Assembly: GCA_025093985.1 (NCBI GenBank)
Contig: JACAAK010000011.1
Location: 62,001-126,000, forward strand
From: Calvatia gigantea
Taxonomy: Eukaryota > Basidiomycota > Agaricomycetes > Agaricales > Lycoperdaceae
Reading direction: 5' to 3'
DNA length: 64,000 bases
The notes under the pieces: generated by a model
What the model was told of the DNA's origin: nothing
Seen by the model: the letters and a program-made list of their open reading frames with translations, nothing else
Database searches by the model: none
In this document: in pieces, positions 1 to 10,630 of the stretch
Position numbering within the stretch: the stretch's first letter is position 1
Layout: each line of letters begins with the position of its first letter
Program-made: the position numbers and the translations under genes

Positions 1-148
1 GTACGCCCAATGCCTTAAAATTTAAATATCGTATCCACCCATCTGCCGGACCAAACGGAGAATATAAGTCAAGGAAAAAAAGGTACACCCACGGCGCGAT
101 CAGAAGCACTCGATAATTTAAACCACATAAGTATCCCCACCCAAAAAA

Positions 149-1278
149 TTAAATGACGCCACTGCCCATTTCAAAGCGAGTTGATGGTTCCGGGGTTCCA
201 GGAAGCCCCTCTTTACTATTAATGGCCCTGCATTCTGAGATTGTTCTTCCCTTTGCCACTTGGTAAATTACTACGATAGAAGCAATGCACTGGTGGGTAG
301 CACGACGAAGAGGGGTCAATCAAACGCCTCCGTGGATCGGGTAAAACACCGCACCTGTCCGGGGGTGATAAGTTGAGTCAACAACGGCGCAAATGCAGCA
401 TGAATTAATAATCCGATGATTGACAAGAGTGCCAATGGGAGATTGATTGCAGCGGATTCCAGAAGAATACTTGAGATGTGAAGTGAATATTCTGCCAGGG
501 CATTCTTGCGTCCAAATGCTGCAATCACGGAGCGACGATGAAGGAGCAGTCGTGTGACGATATTCGAGGTCGTAAAAATGTTGAGAGTGAAATTGATCAC
601 CAGTGCAACTAGAAAGAGTGTGATGCCGGGTGAATTTGACTCGGCTTTGTCAAAGAGTGGGGCAGTAGGGTTCAGAAGCGCAACAGCGGTGATTCCTATG
701 ACTAGGTGCAAGTAAGCACCTTAAGGATTTGCAACTTAACATCTGACGAGTACTTGCCTGTTTCAACAAGCCACAAGAACGCAGGGAAAATCCAGCAAAC
801 GTGGTCCCAGACGCTTGTGGATGGTCCAGCAGGTAGAACTTTCTGAATCATGCGACATCGCCATACCTGGGCGGCCGCAGCGGGAATCAAATAGCTGGTA
901 ATAACAAAGCAGATTTGAGCTCACAAGTACACCGTCCGTTAACATTGCAAGGAAGACGAGGGATATATTTTCCCGGCCGTGATAGAAGTATGTAATGCGG
1001 TCGGGGTCCGTGTAGAAAATGGCCTTGATGTTTGACTCAGCGTTCCAGACCTGGAGGAAGGTATTAATCGAGAGAACGAGTAGAACATGAGCCGAGAGGA
1101 TCTTTTCGTGGCCGAACCATCCCCTACCTCTCCAGGGCGAGCGAAAAATTGCAACGAGGCTAGTAACTCCAAGCGTGAGCAAGGCACCATATCCAATGCC
1201 TCCAAGCATGAGGCCGATGACCCAGATGACCTCCTTCCCTGTCAGCAAAGGTCGAATATCGAAGAGGCTATGAGCCAT
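149..1278 (-). CDS. Multi-pass membrane protein, tandem copy 1
   Basis: Four exons are visible. Exon 1 runs from the ATG at 1278 to 925 (118 codons, donor GTGAGC). Exon 2 starts at 866 with VWRCRMIQK and ends at about 760 on a GC-type donor (GCAAGT). Exon 3 is about 700-348 and exon 4 about 300-149, ending MGSGVI. Hydrophobic stretches suggest about seven membrane segments: two or three in exon 1 (VIWVIGLMLGGIGYGALL, then AHVLLVLSINTFLQVW), one in exon 2 (VCWIFPAFLWLVETG), two in exon 3 and a weak one in exon 4. The arrangement, with W-R-C-x-x-I-Q after the third segment, resembles a large unnamed Agaricomycete family of 7-TM-like hypothetical proteins; function is unknown. Two paralogues lie next to it on the same strand. 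Copies 2 and 3 have GT at the exon 2 donor, so the GC donor is particular to this copy. Confidence 0.75.
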
Positions 1279-1675
1279 CTGAGCGAAAGTAAACGGGGGA
1301 AGGAAAAGCTTATTGGTTACACAACACCTTAGAAACGTCTACCTTAATATAGAGTGGCCCAACAAGCCATCAGAACTTGAAAAAAGATGGAGTAATGATA
1401 GAAGCCATTAAGTAGTTTCAAAGCCGTGACGTGTTCTTCCGACATGGCCTGGCGCCTCTAGCGTAGTAGTAAAGCTTTCCTTATTTGTTTGGAGTTCCGT
1501 ATAAGACGTCGAATACCTAACCCCAACATGATGCAAGTTACGCTTATCTTACTGGTCCGGGGTCAAATGTTAATTATTTACTCGTATAGGAATTGGTAGA
1601 AAAATTGTCGGTATGTTTTACAATTCTAGGCAGAGCGAAATTTGAGTGAAATCTAACTGCTAATTGAAAACTGAT

Positions 1676-2340
1676 CTATGTTGTCGAAACATGGCGGAGG
1701 TACCCACCCCGCCCAGGTCTTGTGTAGGCTCTGTTTCGGCTGAAACATGATTGGTGCGTGGAGCGCTCAGCATTCGAATTCACCCCCAAGCCCGTAGACC
1801 CGGTTCGCAGTTCTGTAGGTCCGTGGACCGTAATTCGTAGGAGGTGTAGAAGTAAAACATGTACGAGGTCCGGCATTGCCCGGTCAATACTTACGGACAA
1901 AGGTTTGAGCTGTTATAGGGATAGCATTACGGCTACCGTGGGAACCATGGTAAAACAATCATTTAAGTAGCATTTCGCGATGTATCGTACATCTTATCTT
2001 TCTACCACCAATCGAACACTTATTTCCTCTACAACCACGAAACCCGCCTTACACTGTGATGAGTAATCGAAGCAATGTGTTCACTAGTGCTTTCTGCCTT
2101 CTGGGGATCACATTGAGGGCGTTGTCACAGTGGCTGAATGAAGCGCTTGAGGAGGACAGTATTTGCTAGTTATTGAATCATCGTGTTGTGCAAAGGTCAA
2201 CAGCTTATCCTGTGCATTCTCTCACGCCCACAATAGGGTGAACAAGCTGTTTCCATCAGTAACTAGGCTACGATGGGAACATAAATCAATGTGCTTGGAC
2301 ACGACATGATTGGGGACAAGTTATTTACTGGTAAATAGGG
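1676..2340. repeat. Co-duplicated upstream block, first copy
   Basis: This block upstream of membrane-protein copy 1 aligns by eye with about 4900-5440 upstream of copy 2. Shared landmarks, in order, are a CTCTGTTTCGGCTGAAA-like stretch, a GTGGACC-rich stretch, GGCATTGCCCGGTCAA, GCTTGAGGAGGA followed by GTTTGCTAGTTATTGAAT, TGTGCAAAGGTCA, and ACACGACATGATTGGG. It therefore duplicated together with the gene and probably contains its promoter. I see no coding continuity in it. Confidence 0.6.
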
Positions 2341-2394
2341 AGTTGATAAGAAAACCCAGTATTTTCCACGCCTTAGACAGCAACGAAACCTACC

Positions 2395-2520
2395 GCCAAT
2401 GAAACGCTGACCTATGCTGTCGGACCATGGCGAATATGACGGGAACCCCGCCCTGTAAGTTTTGTTTCGATCAAAACATGACTTGTCCATGGTACATTCA
2501 GGATTTAAATTTCACCTCGG
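2395..2520. repeat. Third, partial copy of the upstream block
   Basis: A short stretch containing GTAAGTTTTGTTTCGATCAA followed by CATGACTTGTCCATGGTAC matches the beginning of the blocks at about 1700 and 4960. After about 2520 the similarity stops. It looks like the remnant of an additional duplication or a recombination breakpoint between copies 1 and 2. Confidence 0.5.
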
Positions 2521-2956
2521 GTCCACACGGCTGCCGTAACGATCTTCTCGTTCTCCGTGCCCCAACCCCCACTATCCTCTCAATGCGCTCTCTGCCGTCT
2601 GCAACGTTGTTGTTCACTACTGAGATGCGTGCAATCTCTGCCCCACCACCGCCCCATCCTCGCCTTTCCTCCTCTTCAAAACTTATCCCATGGATCGTAA
2701 CCGCCCAGACCATGGCCGTGTCTGGGTGTCCTCCCTCTCCAACCTGACCCCTTCGGCAAATGTGCCTCGCTCTTTGACGCTTCAACCAGAGAGTGAGTAG
2801 GAGGGTGGTGAGTGAGGAGGTAAGTGCGATATACTTCCAATTGAGAGAAGTCTCAAGTAATATGCAGTTTGGAATTAACGCAGTAGCAGGACGTCTGGGA
2901 ACAGTAATGTGGCCACTTGTGTCGAACAGGGGCCTCGATAGCATGGGGTTTTTCAT
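2498..2956 (-). CDS. Hypothetical protein with one membrane segment
   Basis: A 152-codon frame lies between membrane-protein copies 1 and 2. It has one hydrophobic segment around residues 40-58 (YIALTSSLTTLLLTLWL) followed by basic residues, then a Gly/Glu-rich and Arg-rich tail. I recognise no family, and its C-terminal end runs into the duplicated upstream block. It may be a chance frame in GC-rich DNA. Little supports it beyond its length. Confidence 0.2.
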   Translation of the reverse strand: MKNPMLSRPLFDTSGHITVPRRPATALIPNCILLETSLNWKYIALTSSLTTLLLTLWLKRQRARHICRRGQVGEGGHPDTAMVWAVTIHGISFEEEERRGWGGGGAEIARISVVNNNVADGRERIERIVGVGARRTRRSLRQPCGPEVKFKS

Positions 2957-3448
2957 TCCACGGAGTGATTATGTTGCTCGACGAAGTCCTTGCGGGGAAG
3001 TCAAATATAAGGAGAAGGTCAATCTACACATAACGCGATCAGGGCTACTTGATACAACAACGCCGGCCGCAGTCGTGTAATGTGGCCCACTATAACAGAC
3101 AATTGTTTTTTAAAAAAAACTACAACATACGATGAGTTAAACAAGGACCGGACTATGAACAGGGTCTACTCTGTTCACCTTAAAACAAAAACACTGTTCG
3201 ATGATAGTTCTTGGAGTGACGACAAAGTACAACCCGAGTAGGCTTTCGTGGTAAAGGACCTGACCGACAAATCGCGGAGAGCTCCCACATTCGCCCCGGT
3301 CGAACGACCCGAAGTTATGTTACTGCATTCACAAATAGAGAACATCGATCAAAGAGAAAAAAGTGCACCCACAACGCGATTCGAAGTGTTCGATCGCTAA
3401 AACAACATCCTTCTGTTCAGGCAGTTGCAAATGTTGCCGCTGCCTATC

Positions 3449-4548
3449 TCAGGGTGAGTCTAGTCCGGGGAGCTCATATTTACTATCCATGGTCCTTCGT
3501 TCCGAAATAGCTCTTCCTTTTGTCACTTGGTAAATCAACAGAATAGAAGCAATGGACTGATAAGTAGTACGATGAAGAATGATCAGATCAAACGCCCCAC
3601 GAGAGTAGGCAGAGCATCGCACCTGTCCGGGGGTGATAATTTGAGTTAACAATGCTGCAAACCTAGCTTGGAAAAACAATCCGATAATCGACAAGAGTGC
3701 CAATGGGAGATTGATTGCAGCGGATTCAAGTAGAATGCTTGAGATGTGAAGTGAATACTCCGCCAAGGCGCTCTTGCGCCCAAACGCCGCAATCACGGAA
3801 CGACGATGAAGGAGCAGTCTCGTGACAATGTTCGAGGTTGCAAAGATATTGAGAATGAGATTGACAAGCAGGACAACCAGAAAGAGTGTGAGGCCGGGTG
3901 AGTTTGTCTCGGCTTTGTCGAAGAGTGGGGCAGTGGGGTCGAGAAGCGCAACAGCCATTATTCCCATGACTACATGCAAGTCAGTGTCTTTGGGACTTTC
4001 AACCTCACACCTGACGATTACTTACCCTGTTTCAACAAGCCACAGCGATGCAGGGAAAATCCAGCAAACATGGTCCCAGATGCTTGCGGATGGTCCAGCA
4101 GGTAGAACTTTCTGAATCATGCGACATCGCCATACCTGTGCAGCCCCAGCCAGAAATCAAGCAGATTGCAATAACAAAGTGGTTGTGTGCTCACAAGAAC
4201 ACCATCCGTCAACATAGCAAGAAAAGCGATGGATATATTTTCCCAGCCATGATAGAAGTATGTAATGCGGTCTGGATCTGTGTAGAAAATGGCTTCGATG
4301 TATGATCCAGCGTTCCAAACCTGAAGGTATGTATTGATTGAGAGTACGAGGAGGACGTGAATCGAGAGGATCTTTTCGTGGTCGACCCATCGCCCACCTT
4401 TCCGGGGCGAGCGAAAAATCGCAACGAGGCTGGTAATCCCAAGCGTGAGCAAGGCACCATATCCGATGCCACCTAGAATGAGGCCAATAACCCAGATGAT
4501 CTCCTCCCCCGTCAGTATAGGCCGAATATCAAAGAGGCTCTGAGTCAT
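3449..4548 (-). CDS. Multi-pass membrane protein, tandem copy 2
   Basis: A paralogue of the gene at 149-1278 with the same exon plan. Exon 1 runs 4548-4195 and again has exactly 118 codons (MTQSLFDIRPILTGEEIIWV start, donor GTGAGC). Exon 2 carries the conserved WRC-M-I-Q block and FPASLWLVETG and ends on GGTAAGT. Exon 3 begins near 3970 with GIMAVALLDPTAPLF. The last intron, after ITPGQ, contains no in-frame stop, so exons 3 and 4 also read through as a single frame to the TGA at 3449. About seven membrane segments are predicted. The tail is shorter than in copy 1 (ends ELPGLDSP). No interrupting lesion is visible, so it is probably functional; function unknown. Confidence 0.75.
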
Positions 4549-4899
4549 CTCAGTGAAGGTAAAGGGAGAAAGAAAGGCTACGCGTTGAGAAACAGCCTAG
4601 ACGTGCTTATCTTAATTTAAAGGGGCAGACAAGCCATCAGAAGTTTCAGAACCTCAGGAAGATGGTGTAGCTGAGATTGTGGAGTAACAGCATATCCTTG
4701 TGATATGGCCCGGCTCCCTGGTACAGTGGTAAAACCTGCCCGTATTCGTCTGGAGTTCTGTATAAGATACCAAATACCTAACCTCAACGCGACATAAATT
4801 ACGGTTCACTGTGTCTACTGGCTAAGTATGGAATTGGTATAAAAAACCTTAACAACAAGATATATCCTACTACCTAGACAATAGTGAAGCTTAATTTAA

Positions 4900-5440
4900 C
4901 CGCCAATCGGAACCGGATCTTTATTGTTGGATCGTGATGAATACGTCAAGGACCCCTGGACAAGTGCTCTGTAAGTTCTGTTTCGACTAAAATACCTTTT
5001 GTCTGTGGTACGTTCAGCACTCAAGTTCGCCCTCAGGTTCCGTAATTTTAATTGCTAGTTCTGTGGCCCCGTGGCCCCATGGACCTGGGCTGGTAGGGGG
5101 TGCCGAGGTAAAATATTCACGGGCTCTGGCACTGCCCGATCAAGACTAACGGAAAGTGTCTGAACTGATGAGTATTCGAAACAACGCGGTCACCAACTCT
5201 TTCTCTCCTTCTGAAAATCGCGCCTAAGAGCTTTGTCGCAGAGTTTGAATCAAGAGCTTGAGGAGGATAATGTTTGCTAGTTATTGAATGGCAGTGCTGT
5301 GCAAAGGTCACAAACTCACACTACACAATCTCCCACACCCACACCGGCCGGTGTGGGCGAGCTGGCTGTTGTTGGTGGCGAGATTCCGATGGGGGCCCAG
5401 GTCACGGCTGAGACTGTGTGTCATTCGTACACGACATAAT
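4900..5440. repeat. Co-duplicated upstream block, second copy
   Basis: This is the counterpart of the block at 1676-2340, located upstream of copy 2 on the minus strand. It shares the CTGTTTCGACTAAAA, GGCACTGCCCGATCAA, GCTTGAGGAGGATAATGTTT and CATTCGTACACGACATAATC landmarks in the same order. The gene plus about 1 kb upstream formed a duplicated unit roughly 3.2 kb long. No equivalent block is seen upstream of copy 3 (after 6920). Confidence 0.6.
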
Positions 5441-5817
5441 CAGGAACACAGATTAACATTCACTGCAAGTAGTGAGGAGCCCAGGAGTAGCCTGAAGAAA
5501 TATTATGCCAGTATGGGACCGTAGGGGCAGTAGATGGATAATGAAAGTGTATTGATAAGAAGAAGTGGAAAGGGCCGGAGCGGTAGTTATTGAAATTGAG
5601 CAAGTGAACAGGGTAAAGTGCGGGAGAGCAAAAGAATGGAAGAGAGGGGATGGTTTGGTGATGATCCTAAATCCACGAAGAGCGGTAAACGTCATATGGT
5701 CGGGCTATGTTTGTTGGGTGAGTTTGCGGGCCCGAGGGTGTCTAGAAACAAGTTCACATCGAAACTTGTGTGGGAGAGTGCGGAGGCTAACCACCTCAGT
5801 CAGGTGAGGTCCAAGTT

Positions 5818-6919
5818 TCACACTGGTTGCGTCGGGGGCAGATTTGTGGCCGTGGATAGTTCGTCCTGATTATTGATTGTCCTCTGTTCCAAAACTGTCC
5901 TCCTCCTCACTACCTGGTAGATCACCAGGATTGAAGCGATGCTCTGATACAAACAAAAATTAATAATCAAACATATTGTTCTCCACCAGTAGTGCAGAGT
6001 CGTACCTGACCAGGGGTGATGATTTGAGTCAATAACACCGCAAAGTCGGCCTGAATCAACAACCCAATAATCGACAAGAATGCCAATAAAAGATTGATTG
6101 CAGCGGATTCAAGCAAAATACTTGAGATACGAAGTGGGCATTCTGCCAGAGCGTTCTTGCGTCCAAATGCTGCAATTACGTAACGACGATGGAGGAGTAA
6201 CCGTATGGTGATATTCAAGGTCGCAAAGGCATTGAGAGTGAAGTTGATCACCAGCGCAATCAGAAAGAAGGTGAGACCAGGTGACGATGACTCGGCTTTG
6301 TCGAAAAGCGATGCGGTAGGGTTTAGAAGCGCAACGGCAGTTATTCCTGTGGCTTTGTCTGAGTGAGCACCCTGGGGATTTGAGCCCTAAGCCAAAGCGA
6401 AACATACCTGCTCCAGCGAGCCACAAGAACATTGGGAAGATCCAGAAAATGTGGTGCCAAGGACTTGTGAACCGTTTGGCAGACAAAACTTTTTGAATCA
6501 TACAACACCGCCATACCTGCGTCGCCTGAATTGAAGGTCAATGATGAAAGGAGACGCATACTCACAAGAACACCTTCCGTCAGCATAGCAAGAAAGACAA
6601 TGATCAGGTTTTCCCAATCATGATAGAAAAACGTGATACGGTCAGGATCCGTATAGAAAATTGCCTTGATGTTTGATTCAACGTTCCAAACCTGAAGGAA
6701 TGTGTTGCCCAGGAGAACAAGCGCGACATGTGCTGAGAGGATTTTTTCGCGACTGGACCGCGGTCCACCTGTCTGTGGCAAACGGAAAGATGCCACAAGA
6801 CAGGTGATACCAAGTGTGAGCAAGGCACCATACCCAATGCCTCCGAGCATGAGGCCGATGACCCAGATGACCTCCTTCCTCGTCAGCAAAGGTCGAATAT
6901 CGAAGATATTCTCAGCCAT
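5818..6919 (-). CDS. Multi-pass membrane protein, tandem copy 3
   Basis: Third paralogue. Exon 1 runs 6919-6566, again 118 codons (MAENIFDIRPLLTRKEVIWV start, donor GTGAGT). Exon 2 carries VWRCCMIQKVL and WIFPMFLWLAGAG, ending on GTATGT. Exon 3 (about 6350-6010) contains a hydrophobic block and the GRKNALAE loop seen in the other copies. Exon 4 starts SIASILVIYQVV and ends at the TGA at 5820-5818 after NLPPTQPV. The extramembrane loops differ most between copies and the membrane segments least, as in an expanding receptor-like or transporter-like family. The substrate or ligand cannot be told from sequence. Confidence 0.72.
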
Positions 6920-6989
6920 CTTAATGAAAATGAGGGGGTGGAAGAAAGGGCTATAAGTTGCACAACCCTTTGGCCGAAGCTAGTTTATC

Positions 6990-8215
6990 TAGGGACAGCC
7001 CAGCAACGTATCAAATGGGAAGGATAGTACAATGATGGCTGTTGGCCGGAAATACGTGATCTGTTCCTGCGATCGCCTGGCGCCATTGTAGGTACAAGCG
7101 GTACCATTTCTTTCAATAGCACATTTAAGGTGTGTAGCGTGTTGGCTACGCCGCCCTTGTCGGTGGATGAGTCAGCTGCAGATTCAGAACTCAGGTTGTC
7201 GGACTACAGGGAGAATAACTTGCCAGAGACCATTAGCGTTGATCGCATTCACATCTTCCGTTCCGACAGAGATTTTATTGATCTACAGCACAGCCAGCAG
7301 GTATATTTGTTCCCGGTTTCGGAGAATCATGGACTCCGAAATCCCTGAGGAGTGGGACCAGCGTGTATTCACAAGGGAGATGTGATTGTTGTCGATAAGT
7401 AACCATCACCTCATCGCTCACGACTCACGGAGCACAAGGTGACAGCGTTGTTGTTTTGTTCTCGCTCGAGATATGTCCCCGCGGGGAACAGATACTGTAT
7501 CTCGGTCTTACCATCATTTTGATGATGTTGTTAAACCTGGTTGAGACATAGGCGCAGCTCACATCCAATGCAGAATGATGCGGACCCACACAAGTGCCGA
7601 GGTGGATATTCACCCTGGAAGATTGGCAGGAGATGTGCGTAACAAATGGCCAGGGCTCGTTGATTGTCTAGTCGTTGCTGTATCCTGATGCTCGGGAGCG
7701 ACCCCCAACATCTATTCTCCATATTCATAACCAATCACCTATAGCCTAGACACCCAGGTAACATAGTAGCACGGTACATTTCCTCGTCAAAGGGCAAGGG
7801 GGAAAGGGACCCGGATTTGATAGTCCTGAAGTGTCGCTGTGTGAACGGGGAACTGTTGTAGTCTGGAGATCATCTCTTGACACGACGCTCACCTAAGTAG
7901 TGCGTGAGTAGATTTTTTCAACATTTTCCGGCAAGTGAGGCATCCCCGAGCTCCTGACAGTTTTTCAGAATTTGGTACGGTCATACCCCTCCACCATGAT
8001 GGCGTTCCGTGAGATGAATAAGCCTGTGATCACTGGTCACCTGCCAGAGGCCTAATCACCAGCTGACTGGGCAGCTCGATGCTATTCATGTCGTCATAAT
8101 GTGTTGGATTGCTACCTACTTCCTATAAAAGTCGTGTTCAAGGATGGTCAGGCTGCCACCACTGGGGATTTCCAAGACATACCCCTCCACCACCGTCTAC
8201 AAGCCGAAAAGTCGT
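6990..8215. other. Intergenic, no gene seen
   Basis: About 1.2 kb between the membrane-protein array and the SDR gene. Only short frames under 75 codons are present, without recognisable motifs or convincing splice partners. It probably holds the promoters of the two divergent flanking genes (copy 3 to the left, SDR to the right). No RNA gene is recognised. Confidence 0.5.
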
Positions 8216-8219
8216 AGTA

Positions 8220-9457
8220 ATGACTACTCCCAAGCGGGTCGTCGTCGTAGCAGGTAAGTTGACTTCCCTGTCGTATTGTGGCAGAGTTTTTGACTTTCAA
8301 ATTGGAGGTGTCGGAAATGCTACCTGGCACAGGAGCAGCGGTTGCGTAAGTCGAGCGCTTGACTTAGCACCTTCTAAAGTATTGCGGCCCATTGAAACTG
8401 ACGAGTACCTCTTCCTTCCAGGCGCCTTTTTGCTAAGGAAGGATACGTTGTGGCCCTTCTAGCAAGACAAGGAGATTCACTTAATAAGCTCGCAGAAGAA
8501 CTTAACCAAGCTGGAGGCGAGGTGGGCAGAGGCACTATGTACCTCAATGATGGCTCATTAATCACATTTTCTTCCAAATCACAGGCTGCAGCTTTCCCAC
8601 TCCCATCGTATTCAGTTGAAAATATCATCTCCGCCTGGGCATCAATCAAGGCACAGTTCCCCACCCCGACCTACAACGTCAGAGTCGCCGTCTGGAATGC
8701 TGCACAAGGTATCTTCAAAGGATTCTTGAATGTTACACAAGAGGAATTCGAGTACTCTACGAAGCTCGTTAACACGGCCTTCGCCTTCGCTAAAGAAGCA
8801 GTTCTGACATTCAAAGGGAACGAAATTGAAGTTGCGAATGGTGGGCGAGGAGCGCTCATCTTTACTGGAGCTACCGGCGAGCCTCCGGGGGGGCAGTGGT
8901 CACCAGTGCTTTTGCTCCTCCGAAATTCGCGTTGAGGGCTCTATCGCAGTGCTTAAATAAAGAGTTTGGGAAGGAAAATATTCACGTAAGTCGCTGTGTC
9001 ACTTTCTACTGGAACCAGCTGAACTTTAATGGACCAGGTTGCACATGTGAGTCTATTCCTAGTCGCTTGCTCACTGACGATACTGAAGGCGGTCCTGCGA
9101 AGGTTGTCATTGATGGTCGTAAGCACCACGTTGTTACCGTAATGTTTCTATGTTGATTTGCACCAGTGATTCTAAACGACTATGTTCGCGAGCACCTCTC
9201 AAAGGGACAGGAATGGGAGCAAAACCAGAACGTTCGGCTGGACCCCACAAGTATTGCAAACGTGAGCCAAGATTCAAATCAGAATGTTCCCCTCTCCCGG
9301 CTCACATAGGTTTCCTCTTAGTCATACTTGTATCTTGTCCAACAAGATAGGTCCGCGTGGACGTGGGAGTTGGATTGTCAGTGACTTTATTTCGTTATGA
9401 TGAGAATAGTTGTTCATTGACGTTTTTGCAGTGCGTCCCGCTCATGAAAAGTGGTGA
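8220..9457 (+). pseudogene. Short-chain dehydrogenase/reductase, frameshifted
   Basis: The translated pieces follow the order of an Agaricomycete NAD(P)-binding SDR: MTTPKRVVVVAG, VGNA-TGTGAAVARLFAKEG (Gly-rich nucleotide-binding turn), a helix with SLNKLAEELNQAGGE, AAAFPLPSYS, TPTYNVRVAVWNA, the GALIFTGAT strand, SAFAPPKFALRALSQ, KEFGKENIHV, VIDG, ILNDYVREHLSKG, RLDPTSIAN, SYLYLVQQDRSAWTWELD and a final LRPAHEKW-stop. Introns that join them use GT-AG. Two places need a 1-nt correction: near 8321-8325 inside the Gly-rich motif, and in the run of seven G at 8887-8893. The usual Y-x-x-x-K is replaced by a F-A-P-P-K region, common in this atypical SDR group as I recall it. Either a young pseudogene or base-call errors; the G-run suggests the latter is possible. 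Confidence 0.7.
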
Positions 9458-10625
9458 ACTGGTGAATTGAGGCCAATAAAATGCGGTGTTGTTCTACTGT
9501 TCTTATGGTTGTTATTACACGTCTGTATTTACAGCGAGGTATACGCTCTTCAGTGCCAGAGTACCGAATTTATGCACTTCGCGATTCCCGTTCTTGGGTT
9601 TGGGACGTGGCTTCCTGGTCGGCGTTCCCGGTGGTCGTATAGCGTGGTGCGAAGGGAAAATTATGACCTCACACTCTACTAAGGTCCTCTTGAAAGTCAT
9701 ATGCATCAGCCATGTCGCCTACGCCTTGAGGTGATTTCAATAAATAGATATTCATCAAACTAGAGAAAAAAAAAACATAACAAAATCGTGTGACAAACAG
9801 GATGCAGAGGTACCGTTGATAATAGCTTAAAAACTAGAAACTTGGACCATGATTAACGAAGGACAAAGTAAGAGACGCGTCGTTTCAAGGACAACGTCAG
9901 GAAAGACAAAAAAGAGAAAGTCAAAGAATCCACAAGAAAAGAACACCGAGAGGAAAGGAGACATAGAAGAGAAATAGAGACAAAAACAACCGTGATGTAG
10001 TTACCATAAAATTTCATATGCTATGCTGCGCACCCTGACGGCTGCGCAGGTCCGAATTTTCTATGCTGACCGGGAGAAGATGGAGACACTTAAACGAAAG
10101 GAAAGTTGGAAGATGAGAAGTGGTGCAATGTAATGTTGGCTATTCCAATTGTATCCTTCAGTAGGGGCCGAGCTGCAAGGCCCCACACAGGAGAGGTAAG
10201 GGAGGGTAATCGTCGGACCAGAAGCCGAAGGTCGAGTGCGCGTGTCGGTGATTGTAGGAGAAACGAGCGAGAGGGCGATGTAGAGGACGCGTAAGGTGTA
10301 GAAATCGAGACCAAGCCAGGAATAGGGCCGATACATCCCTATCGGATGGCGGTGCGGGCAATGATTGAAGGTGTCTCTTCAAATCGGGTCAAGTAGTTCG
10401 TCGGGGGTAGCGCGGTAGGCGGGTGTCGATTCATTGTCGCGGATGATAGTGGGTTGTAGGTTGTGATGAAAAGCACAAATTATTCCCGGTTCGGTATCAT
10501 ATGCGTGTGTTGACGTGTAATGCGGCGCGTTTATAACTCCTCCCAAATGAACAATCCTTTTCCTTACTCCATGCACCCTCATCCTCATCCGCCCCGTCCT
10601 CTACGAAAGCAAAGGACCGTAGGAC
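9458..10625. other. Intergenic, 3' flanks of two convergent genes
   Basis: SDR (plus) and the FHA gene (minus) converge here. The stretch 9750-10000 is A-rich and purine-rich on the plus strand (GAAAAGAGAA-type), as expected for untranslated sequence. Frames in 9467-9734 and 10061-10382 overlap in several phases and lack motifs, so I do not call them genes. Confidence 0.5.
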
Positions 10626-10630
10626 AGCCT

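Noticed and set aside
9467..9734. Two overlapping frames after the SDR gene
   Set aside because: No motifs, both short, and located in the 3' flank directly after the SDR stop.
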